A stretch of DNA of 64,000 bases from Microbacterium sp. cf046. Lineage in GTDB: Bacteria > Actinomycetota > Actinomycetes > Actinomycetales > Microbacteriaceae. The position numbers and the translations under genes were made by a program. The notes beneath the pieces were generated by a model. That model worked only from the letters and a program-made list of their open reading frames with translations. It had not been told where the DNA came from and ran no database searches. Positions 58,201 through 64,000 of the stretch are shown one piece after another. Numbering within the stretch: the first letter of the stretch is position 1; every line of letters begins with the position of its first letter. Location: assembly GCF_900114345.1 (NCBI RefSeq), contig NZ_FOZJ01000002.1, forward strand, positions 868,001 through 932,000, written 5' to 3'.

Positions 58201-58804
58201 GCTGGCGTCGCAGCTCGCCGGCGAGGTCGCTCAGACGCGTCAGGTTCGCCTCCATCGCATCGAGCTTGCGGAGGGTCTTCTCCTTGCGGCGGCGGTGCTT
58301 GAGGATTCCAGCAGCTTCCTCGATGAATCCGCGGCGCTCTTCCGGAGATGCCTGCAGGACGCTGTCCAGACGCCCTTGGCCCACGATCACGTGCATCTCA
58401 CGGCCGAGTCCGGAATCGCTGAGGAGCTCCTGCACGTCGAGCAGGCGGCAGACGCCGCCGTTGATCGCGTACTCGCTCGCCCCGTTGCGGAACAGCGTCC
58501 GGCTGATCGTGACTTCGGTGTAGTCGATCGGGAGGGCGCCGTCCGCGTTGTCGATCGTCAGCTGCACCTCGGCACGCCCGAGCGGTCCGCGCGTCGCGGT
58601 GCCGGCGAAGATGACGTCCTCCATCTTTCCGCCGCGGAGGGTCTTGGCCCCCTGCTCGCCCATGACCCACGCGAGCGCGTCCACCACATTCGACTTGCCG
58701 GATCCGTTCGGTCCGACGATGCAGGTCACGCCCGTCTCGAATGCGAACGTCGTCGGCTGGGCGAACGACTTGAACCCTTTGAGCGTCACGCTCTTCAGGT
58801 GCAT
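55292..58804 (-). CDS. smc: Chromosome segregation protein SMC
   Basis: 1170 residues. Condensin ATPase. N-terminal Walker A GPNGSGKSNVVDAL, a first long coiled coil, a hinge domain (about 500-620, IRGLLGDAVKVTPGYEAAI), a second coiled coil, then the ABC signature LLSGGERSLAAVALL and Walker B YILDEVEAALDD near the C-terminus. ATG at 58804 (MHLKSVTLKGFKSFA) is chosen; a GTG at 58819 would add five residues. Between ftsY and mutM as usual, but both intervals contain opposite-strand insertions. Confidence 0.97.
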   Translation of the reverse strand: MHLKSVTLKGFKSFAQPTTFAFETGVTCIVGPNGSGKSNVVDALAWVMGEQGAKTLRGGKMEDVIFAGTATRGPLGRAEVQLTIDNADGALPIDYTEVTISRTLFRNGASEYAINGGVCRLLDVQELLSDSGLGREMHVIVGQGRLDSVLQASPEERRGFIEEAAGILKHRRRKEKTLRKLDAMEANLTRLSDLAGELRRQLKPLGRQAEIAREAVTIAAVVRDARARLLADELASLRAELAAHARSEQERHTERLVLQDQADSVRTRISGLEEQQRSEGVDQARTVAYGLERVQERLRSLFTLTGQRLALLGENADDEGIELTTVSQSMIDDVRGEIDEIAAGLGDAQDAAAEASRGVMRARAELDALDVDIAAQSALVSEHDMRITALRGSAEAAASALAAVRSGVERQRLALDAASGRRAEAEAELAGVDPTLVPEGSAAEYAAAYDRAQRDATDAEAAVSRLRERLHAVERESESLAAQTAALGRALEVRNAAAELVARGGSGIRGLLGDAVKVTPGYEAAIAAALGPLAEGVLVESRDDAFAVARMVQGSDLGVVDIAIADSDAAPRSLPRVAGVVAARDVVSAPDGVLGILSCVVVADDLDAARAAGAAFADADLAGPITIVTRAGEVCTPHTLRSGSGQGRSRLELAAERDAASERGDEILVVSDSLREALSDAVHGLDSARQRTKAALATLRAHDAALAAHTEQVNRATVRHEAAIAECDRLAAALTQVSAAVEEAEAAARAADDRLNGALEAPRPMLDASAREGMLADLEGARDAEMRARLDVETLKERVRAGEARVVQLERQRERERAAAAEAARRAVIRRAQREVAERVALQLPAVLDSVDRSVSQARVELTAAESTRTAVTAELAEARRQEVVLRDRLAGLTESVHGLELQIHEKRLHVSSLLERVASELGLEEDILISEYGPDQEVPGEGDAASGSYDQAQQRRRLQDAERKLAQLGRVNPLALEEFAALEQRHKFLVEQLADLTQTRKDLLTIIDELDERMQTIFLAAFEDTRVAFGEVFPVLFPGGTGSISLTNPDDPLTTGIEVSVRPVGKKIERLSLLSGGERSLAAVALLTAIFMARPSPFYILDEVEAALDDANLGRLLGVFERLRESSQLIVITHQKRTMEIADALYGVSMRQDGVSAVVGQRVGERVAS

Positions 58805-58952
58805 ACAGACGCCTTCCACCCCGGTCGATTCACCGCCCCACGCTACCCGAGGACGTGCGTGCTGCCACGCAGGCGAGCCGGGGTCGACCGTCTGCGATGG
58901 GCCGGTGGCGAGACCGCGACACGCCCGTCGTCACTCGAATCTGCGAATTCGC

Positions 58953-58982
58953 TTGACGCGCGCTGCGAGTGCGCGCTATCGT
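58953..58982 (+). promoter_or_regulatory. Sigma-70-like promoter of the small-ORF/GNAT cluster
   Basis: TTGACG (58953-58958) and TATCGT (58977-58982) are separated by 18 nt, a good actinobacterial housekeeping-type promoter. The spacer contains GCGCGC twice, which gives partial dyad symmetry and could be an operator. Transcription would start about 58990, just upstream of a perfect AAAGGAGG site for the 35-residue ORF. Confidence 0.6.
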
Positions 58983-59017
58983 CGCTCTTCGCGTCCACAC
59001 ACGAAAGGAGGTCACCG

Positions 59018-59125
59018 ATGATGCACATGATTGCCCCAGCGTTCGCGCCCGTTCGCCGTTCGCCGTTCCGCGGAATCGCTCCGGTGACCCCGTCGTTCGG
59101 CGCCACTGCTCCCACGGCCGGCTGA
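59018..59125 (+). CDS. 35-residue small ORF, possible leader peptide
   Basis: Encodes 35 residues (Met-rich start MMHMIAPAFAPVRR, then Pro/Ala-rich). AAAGGAGG lies 6 nt before the ATG, a near-ideal ribosome-binding site, and a promoter is just upstream. The peptide has six Pro and three Arg, among them RRSPFRG. It could be a free small protein or a regulatory leader peptide whose translation controls the following genes. No known family. Coding is supported mainly by the start signals. Confidence 0.6.
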   Translation: MMHMIAPAFAPVRRSPFRGIAPVTPSFGATAPTAG

Positions 59126-59180
59126 GCGCCGCCCAGGAGGACTCTGCCCAGCGGACCGTCTGCGTCCGTGCAGATGCCCG

Positions 59181-59202
59181 CGGACCGCGTATCAGCGGTC
59201 CG
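59181..59202 (+). promoter_or_regulatory. Stem-loop between the 35-residue ORF and the 87-residue ORF
   Basis: An 8-bp perfect inverted repeat (59181-59188 with 59195-59202) and 6-nt loop lies 55 nt after the small ORF stop. The upstream GCGGACCG at 59150 can compete for pairing with the right arm. It may be a weak terminator or part of an attenuation switch. No T tract follows. Confidence 0.4.
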
Positions 59203-59301
59203 TCGAAGCACCTCCTCGTGGAGCATCCCTCTCGTCGCGCCTTCGCGACCCTCCGCCCACTCAGGCACTCCTTCACCCACCCACACTCGAAAGAGACCAC
59301 C

Positions 59302-59565
59302 ATGAACGACACACTGGCGCCCGTCCGGTCTCTCGGTTCGGACAGGCTTCTCCTCCCCGCCTCCGTGGCGGACGGTGCGCACTTGACGCTCGCCGACCGC
59401 TTCGAGCTGCGGGTCGGCGTCTGGCTGCTGCTACGCAGCGCCCGGCGCCGGGACAGCGCTCGGGATCACACCGATCGCGCTCGCCGGCTCGTGAACACCC
59501 GGTCGCTCGCCGACCGGCACCACGACGCCCTCCGTGCCCACGCTCTGAACAGCGTCCGCACCTGA
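59302..59565 (+). CDS. 87-residue Arg-rich small protein, function unknown
   Basis: Starts MNDTLAPVRSLGSDR after AAAGAG. One short hydrophobic stretch (LRVGVWLLLRS, about 36-46) sits between an acidic and a strongly Arg/His-rich half, resembling small actinobacterial proteins with a short membrane-contact helix and basic coiled tail. Not recognised. Upstream flanking sequence resembles that of the 35-residue ORF (CACACTCGAAAGAG versus CACACACGAAAGGAG), which suggests local duplication. It precedes the GNAT triplet by 65 nt. Confidence 0.6.
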   Translation: MNDTLAPVRSLGSDRLLLPASVADGAHLTLADRFELRVGVWLLLRSARRRDSARDHTDRARRLVNTRSLADRHHDALRAHALNSVRT

Positions 59566-59630
59566 ATCGATCCGGGGCCGCCCTTCGCAGGCGGTCCCGG
59601 ATGCCCCACCCTCACCCTGAACGGACCATC

Positions 59631-60716
59631 ATGATCACCGCTCCCGCCGGAGTCGACTTCCGGCCCCTGACCGCCCCCGTCTCCATCGATGACGCCGACG
59701 CATCCGAGTTCATCGAGATGGTGCGCGTGCGCAATCGCATCTACCGCGAGATCGCCGGCCACGACGACCACCGCATCGCACCCGACGAACTGCTGCCCCA
59801 CTATCAGCCCGACGAGGACGAGCGCCGTCTCATGTGGACGATCCACGTGGACGGCCAGATGGTCGGTCGCGCCGGCATCGACCTCCCCTTGCAGGGAGAC
59901 TCGAAGCTCGCGTTCTGGCTGGTGGAACTGGTGCGCGACGTCTGGGGGCATGGCATCGGCACCGCCGCGTACGAGCTTCTCGAGCGGATCGCCCGCGAGA
60001 ACGGCCGAACGGTGCTGCAATCGTGGGCCGCGCATCCGGATGCGCCCGGCCCGCGCCTGGCGCCGCCCACCGGATTCGGCACGATTCCCGAAGACCACGC
60101 GGCGCGGTTCTACCTGCGGCATGGTTTCAGCCTCGAGCAGATCGAGCGCAACAGCGCGTTCGACCTGCAGGGTCCGTTCGACGGAGTCGAGCGGCTGCTC
60201 GCGCAGGCCGTCGCGGCATCGTCCGAGTATCGCCTGGTGCAGTGGTTCGTGCCGACTCCGCCGGAGTTCGTCGACGGATACGCGTGGATGAAGTCGCGCA
60301 TGGCCACCGACGCTCCTGCGGCGAACCTGGAGTTCGATGAGGAGACCTGGGATGCCGGGCGCATCGCGCGACACGATTCGCGATACACCGACTCCGGCCG
60401 CACGCTGCAGGTGACTGCGGCGCAGCACATCGAGACCGGCGAACTCTGCGCGTTCAACGAGCTCGTTATCGGCAAGGACCACACCGAGGCATCACACCAG
60501 GAGGACACGCTCGTCCTCAAGGATCACCGAGGTCACAGGCTCGGCACGCTCGTCAAGTGCGCCGGACTGCTGTCGTGGCGCGCCGTCGCGCCCGAATCCC
60601 CTCGAGTGATCACCTACAACGCGGAGGAGAATCGCCCCATGCTCGACATCAACGAGGCGATCGGCTTCGTGCCGATCGCGTATGAGGGCGCATGGAAGAA
60701 GGTGCTCGATGACTGA
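59631..60716 (+). CDS. GNAT family N-acetyltransferase, tandem-domain, copy 1
   Basis: 361 residues, two GNAT domains. The first (about 20-175) has WTIHVDGQMVGRAGIDLP and VRDVWGHGIGTAAYELL, a degenerate acetyl-CoA loop. The second (about 200-361) holds the better P-loop-like segment DHRGHRLGTLVKCAGL and a conserved end NAEENRPMLDINEAIGF. This C-terminal pattern is typical of actinobacterial GNATs of unknown substrate. Copy 2 begins within its last codons (8-nt overlap). Paralogous to copies 2 and 3. Confidence 0.82.
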   Translation: MITAPAGVDFRPLTAPVSIDDADASEFIEMVRVRNRIYREIAGHDDHRIAPDELLPHYQPDEDERRLMWTIHVDGQMVGRAGIDLPLQGDSKLAFWLVELVRDVWGHGIGTAAYELLERIARENGRTVLQSWAAHPDAPGPRLAPPTGFGTIPEDHAARFYLRHGFSLEQIERNSAFDLQGPFDGVERLLAQAVAASSEYRLVQWFVPTPPEFVDGYAWMKSRMATDAPAANLEFDEETWDAGRIARHDSRYTDSGRTLQVTAAQHIETGELCAFNELVIGKDHTEASHQEDTLVLKDHRGHRLGTLVKCAGLLSWRAVAPESPRVITYNAEENRPMLDINEAIGFVPIAYEGAWKKVLDD

Positions 60717-61806
60717 CATCGACCAGCAGGTCGCCGTGACGGTTTCGCGGATCGCCGTGCCCGAGAGTCTCGACGCTCCCGATGCGGGACGGTTCCTGGA
60801 GCTGGTCCGCATCGGCAACGCCGTGTGCCTCGCCGACGCCGGCCACAACTACCTGCACGAGAGCGCCGAGGAGGTGTTCGGGTTCTGGCAGGACCAGACC
60901 GACTGGACGCAGATCGGCTTCGCCGCCGAGCGCGACGGGCGGATGCTCGGCGCCGTCAAGATCATGATCGCGAACGAGCCGGACGTCTCGGCTCTGGAGT
61001 TCGATCTGATGATCGATCCGGAGCACTGGGGCGAGGGCGCGGAAGAGGCGCTTCTGGCAGCGGTCGAGACGGAAGCCCGAGAGCGCGGGCTCCGGACGAT
61101 CCAGTCGTGGACCCTGCACCGGCCCGACACGGCTGGGCCGCGCTTGGCCCCGCCGACCGGGTTCGGCTCGATCCCGGCAGAGGACCGCCAGAGTGTCTTC
61201 ATGCTCGAGCACGCCTTCACTCTCGAACAGGTCGAGCGCAACAGCGTGTTCGACCTGACGGGCTCGTTCGCGATCGTCGAGCAGAAGCTCGCCGATGCGT
61301 TCGAGACCGCCGGCGAGGACTATCGGCTCGTCGTCTGGACATCGCCGACTCCACCGGAGCACCTCGACGGCTTCGCCGAGGTGCTCGCCCGGATGTCGAC
61401 CGACGCACCTGCCGCGGGACTCGTGATCGACGAGCAGCACTGGGATGCGGCGCGCGTGCAGCGCCGGGATGCCCGTCTGAAGGCGCAGGGACTGACCGTG
61501 TCGGTGGCGTGCGTGCAGCACGTTCCGACCGGCGCGATCGCGGCCTATAACGAGCTCGTCATCGCCGACGACCACACGGGTGCGACCCAGCAGTACGGCA
61601 CGCTCGTGCTCAAGGATCACCGCGGACACCGGCTGGGCACGATCGTGAAGTGCGCGAATCTGCTGCGCTGGCGCGATCTCGTGCCCGAATCGCCCCGCGT
61701 CTCGACGTTCAACGCCGAGGAGAACCGGCACATGCTCGACATCAACGAGGCGATCGGCTTCGTGCCCGCGTCCTACGCGGGAGCGTGGAAGAAGGTGCTG
61801 GAGTGA
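60709..61806 (+). CDS. GNAT family N-acetyltransferase, tandem-domain, copy 2
   Basis: 365 residues, same architecture as copy 1. N-terminal GNAT domain with AAERDGRMLGAVKIMI and MIDPEHWGEGAEEALL, in which the acetyl-CoA loop is more degraded than in copy 1. C-terminal domain with DHRGHRLGTIVKCANLL and FNAEENRHMLDINEAIGF. Overlaps copy 1 by 8 nt (ATGACTGA) and copy 3 by GTGA, so all three are translationally coupled. Confidence 0.82.
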   Translation: MTDIDQQVAVTVSRIAVPESLDAPDAGRFLELVRIGNAVCLADAGHNYLHESAEEVFGFWQDQTDWTQIGFAAERDGRMLGAVKIMIANEPDVSALEFDLMIDPEHWGEGAEEALLAAVETEARERGLRTIQSWTLHRPDTAGPRLAPPTGFGSIPAEDRQSVFMLEHAFTLEQVERNSVFDLTGSFAIVEQKLADAFETAGEDYRLVVWTSPTPPEHLDGFAEVLARMSTDAPAAGLVIDEQHWDAARVQRRDARLKAQGLTVSVACVQHVPTGAIAAYNELVIADDHTGATQQYGTLVLKDHRGHRLGTIVKCANLLRWRDLVPESPRVSTFNAEENRHMLDINEAIGFVPASYAGAWKKVLE

Positions 61807-62912
61807 AGGCTCGTCCCCGACCGCTGATCGAACTCACACCGATCGTCGTGCCGTCCGCAGCCGACGGGCCGGATGGCGCGGACTTCCAGGTCATGGTCGA
61901 CCTGCGCAATCGCATCAACGAGGTGGTGCGCGGCGAGCAGGCGGTCGCGGCGACCGCCGCCCAGACACTGCCGGCGTGGCAGGACCAGACCGACGAGCGG
62001 ATCCACGGGTTCCTGGTGCACGCGGACGGCGAGCCCATCGGGCGGGCGCTGCTCTATGTACCTGTCCAGGAGGATTCCAAGAGCGCCGACGTCCGCATCG
62101 AGATCCTGCCCGACTGGTGGGGGCGCGGTGCAGGGCGGCACGCGCTGGAGGCGCTCACCGCACTCGCGCGTGCGCACGGGCGGTCGGTGCTGCACGCCTG
62201 GACCGATCACCTGCGGCTCGACGGTGAGCGGATCATCGCGCGAACGGGGTGGGGATCGGTGCCCGACGACCACATCTCCCGCGCGATGCGCGGCTTCGGG
62301 TTCACGCTCGAGCAGGTCTACCGCGCGAGCGCCCTCGATCTGTCGCAGCCACTCGACCGAGTCGCCGCCGTCCTGGCCGGCGCCCGCGCCGCCGCATCCG
62401 ACTACCGATACGTCTCGTGGACGCTTCCGACCCCGGTGGAGCATCGAGCCGGCTACGCCTGGCTGAAGTCGCGGATGTCGACGGACGCGCCGGCGGGTGA
62501 CATGGACTTCGACGAGCAGCTGTGGGATGCCGACCGTGTCGCGCGGATGGACGAGCGCCTCGTCGCGCAGGGCTACACCGGCGTCATCGGGGCGGCGCAG
62601 CACATCGTGAGCGGCGAACTCGCGGCGTACACCGAGCTCTACCTGCTCGGCGAGGATCACTCGCTGCCGACGTCGCAGAACGACACGCTCGTCCTCAAGG
62701 AGCACCGCGGTCATCGGCTGGGCGCGCTGGTCAAATGCGAGACGCTGCGGATCTGGCGCGAGCACATGCCCGAGTCGACCCGCATCCTCACGAACAACGC
62801 CGAGGAGAACAGGCCGATGCTCTCGATCAACGAGGAGATGGGCTTCGTGCCGATCGCCTACGCGGGCATGTGGCAGCGCACTCTCGAGCCGGCCACCGTC
62901 AGCGGACCCTAG
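61803..62912 (+). CDS. GNAT family N-acetyltransferase, tandem-domain, copy 3
   Basis: 369 residues. N-terminal GNAT domain with PDWWGRGAGRHALEAL, the best-preserved R/Q-x-x-G-x-G-like loop of the three N-terminal halves, and C-terminal domain with EHRGHRLGALVKCETL and NNAEENRPMLSINEEMGF. GTG start overlapping the copy 2 stop. Its 3' end overlaps the convergent mutM 3' end by 14 nt, so the insertion is tightly packed into the backbone. Confidence 0.82.
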   Translation: MKARPRPLIELTPIVVPSAADGPDGADFQVMVDLRNRINEVVRGEQAVAATAAQTLPAWQDQTDERIHGFLVHADGEPIGRALLYVPVQEDSKSADVRIEILPDWWGRGAGRHALEALTALARAHGRSVLHAWTDHLRLDGERIIARTGWGSVPDDHISRAMRGFGFTLEQVYRASALDLSQPLDRVAAVLAGARAAASDYRYVSWTLPTPVEHRAGYAWLKSRMSTDAPAGDMDFDEQLWDADRVARMDERLVAQGYTGVIGAAQHIVSGELAAYTELYLLGEDHSLPTSQNDTLVLKEHRGHRLGALVKCETLRIWREHMPESTRILTNNAEENRPMLSINEEMGFVPIAYAGMWQRTLEPATVSGP

Positions 62913-63825
62913 CGCCGCCGAGACGCTGGCAGTGCGGGCAGAAGTGGCTCGATCGGTTCATGAACGACACCCGCACGATCGGTCGTCCGCAGCGCGGGCA
63001 CGGCTCGCCGGTGCGACCGTACGCGTTGAGCGAGTGCGCGAAGTAGCCGGACTGGCCGTTCACGTTGACGTACTGGGCGTCGAAGCTCGTGCCGCCCTCG
63101 GCGAGCGCCTGTTCGAGCACGCCGCGCACTTCGACGAGGAGACGGTTGACCGTTCGCGATGACATCGCGCGAGCCGGCGTCTCGGGATGAACCCGTGCCG
63201 CCCAGAGCGCCTCGTCCGCATAGATGTTTCCCACGCCGCTGATCGTCGACTGATCCAGCAGCACCCGTTTGATCGCCGATTCCTTCCTCGCCAGTGCCGA
63301 GCGGAACGCGCGGTCGGAGAAGGCGGGATCGAGCGGATCGCGCGCGATGTGGGCGACCTGCCGAGGGACGGAGGGGTCGAGGGTTCCATAGCCGCCGGGG
63401 GCGGCATCCGGCGTGGGTACGAGCGGGTCGAGCGTGAGCGATCCGAACGTGCGCTGGTCGGCGAACACGATCGCGACTTCGCCATGCTCGGGATGCTGGA
63501 TGTCGAGGCGGACCCGCTCGTGCCGCTCGACCGGCGCGCCCGGCGCGCGCAGCAGGAGCTGTCCGCTCATCCCGAGATGCGCGACGAGCGCCTCATCGGC
63601 GGAGTCGCCGGACAGTGCCGGCTCGAGCGGGATCCAGAGGAACTTGCCCCGGCGGGCGGCCCCGCGCAGGCTCCGCCCGGTCAGTGCGGCTTCGAACTGC
63701 TCCCCCGACCCGGGGTAACGGGTCAGCGCGCGCTCGTCGAGGACAGTGACGCCGAGCACGGTCGAACCTGTGACCGCAGGGTCGAGGCCGGCACGGACGA
63801 CCTCGACTTCGGGAAGCTCAGGCAC
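62899..63825 (-). CDS. mutM: Formamidopyrimidine-DNA glycosylase MutM (Fpg)
   Basis: 308 residues. It removes 8-oxoguanine and cuts the abasic site. The N-terminal catalytic PELPEVEVV (Pro2, Glu3) follows the GTG start, with Lys in RRGKFLW, the H2TH region ISGVGNIYADEALW, and a C-terminal zinc finger with CPRCG and CPHCQ. It overlaps rnc by 8 nt (GTGCCTGA). Confidence 0.96.
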   Translation of the reverse strand: MPELPEVEVVRAGLDPAVTGSTVLGVTVLDERALTRYPGSGEQFEAALTGRSLRGAARRGKFLWIPLEPALSGDSADEALVAHLGMSGQLLLRAPGAPVERHERVRLDIQHPEHGEVAIVFADQRTFGSLTLDPLVPTPDAAPGGYGTLDPSVPRQVAHIARDPLDPAFSDRAFRSALARKESAIKRVLLDQSTISGVGNIYADEALWAARVHPETPARAMSSRTVNRLLVEVRGVLEQALAEGGTSFDAQYVNVNGQSGYFAHSLNAYGRTGEPCPRCGRPIVRVSFMNRSSHFCPHCQRLGGARVR

Positions 63826-64000
63826 GCCCGCTGAGCTCGCGCCACGCCAGCAGCGCGGCGGCCATCTCGGCCTGCTTCTTGCTCGAACCGCTGCCTTCGG
63901 CGGTGAGATCGGCGACGCTGACCGTGGCGGTGAAGAGCCGGCTGTGGTCGGGGCCCGTCGAGGTGACCGCGTAGACGGGCGGCGCCGCACCGGTGCGCGA
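63818..64000 (-). CDS. rnc: Ribonuclease III, C-terminal part (partial)
   Basis: Cut by the right window edge; 60 residues remain up to a TGA at 63820-63818. The visible part is a double-stranded RNA-binding domain: PVYAVTSTGPDHSRLFTATV, then AEGSGSSKKQAEMAAALLAW, typical of the RNase III C-terminus. Position directly before mutM matches the conserved rnc-mutM-smc order. Confidence 0.92.
   Translation of the reverse strand, partial: SRTGAAPPVYAVTSTGPDHSRLFTATVSVADLTAEGSGSSKKQAEMAAALLAWRELSGRA

Overview
This is a high-GC actinobacterial chromosome segment. Gene content, long Ala/Glu tails on ribosomal proteins, the DUF2469 and DivIVA-domain proteins and the gene order point to Microbacteriaceae, most likely Microbacterium. 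This is inferred from recognised families, not from a database search. Coding density is very high. Most operon genes are joined by 1-8 nt overlaps (ATGA, GTGA, TTGA). I see no tRNA, rRNA, CRISPR array, insertion sequence or prophage. The only gap above 300 nt is the rpsB leader.

Layout. 0-4.7 kb (+): end of a glgX, then glgE and glgB (alpha-glucan synthesis from maltose-1-phosphate and branching). 4.7-11.1 kb: thioredoxin/TPR co-chaperone, a large membrane protein, an AI-2E family permease, a hydrolase, a small zinc-ribbon protein, a lytic transglycosylase and a DivIVA-domain protein. 11.1-15.6 kb (-): rpsB-tsf-pyrH-frr-cdsA. 15.9-23 kb: an M23-like exported protein (+), then xerC, dprA, comM, yraN, rnhB, lepB and rplS (-), with DUF2469 inverted on +. 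23-26 kb: membrane protein, map, pyk. 26.2-36.9 kb (+): a complete nitrate assimilation cluster (narK, nasC, FAD reductase, nirB, nirD, siroheme synthase, HemD-type regulator). 37-43.3 kb (-): treZ, treY and treX. 43.3-64 kb (-): the conserved backbone trmD-rimM-khpA-rpsP-ffh-ftsY-smc-mutM-rnc, interrupted by + strand genes (a glutamate-cysteine ligase-like enzyme, lipB-lipA, a DUF4062-STAND ATPase, and two small ORFs with three tandem GNAT paralogues) and by minus-strand extras (a TetR-VOC fusion and a DUF2004-like protein).

How the genes work together. GlgE/GlgB build branched alpha-glucan, and TreX/TreY/TreZ debranch it and release trehalose, so the two modules form the two arms of a glucan-trehalose cycle. 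NarK imports nitrate, NasC with the FAD/[2Fe-2S] partner reduces it to nitrite, and NirBD reduces nitrite to ammonium using siroheme. The siroheme synthase gene next to nirD carries a frameshift in this sequence. The minus-strand backbone encodes ribosome maturation, the SRP pathway, chromosome condensation, base excision repair and RNase III.

Main points to follow up: the cobA/cysG frameshift; the DUF4062-STAND protein inserted between ftsY and smc; the small-ORF plus triple-GNAT cluster inserted between smc and mutM, with a candidate leader peptide and hairpin; the TetR-VOC fusion; and the 20-kb metabolic block that separates trmD from rplS.
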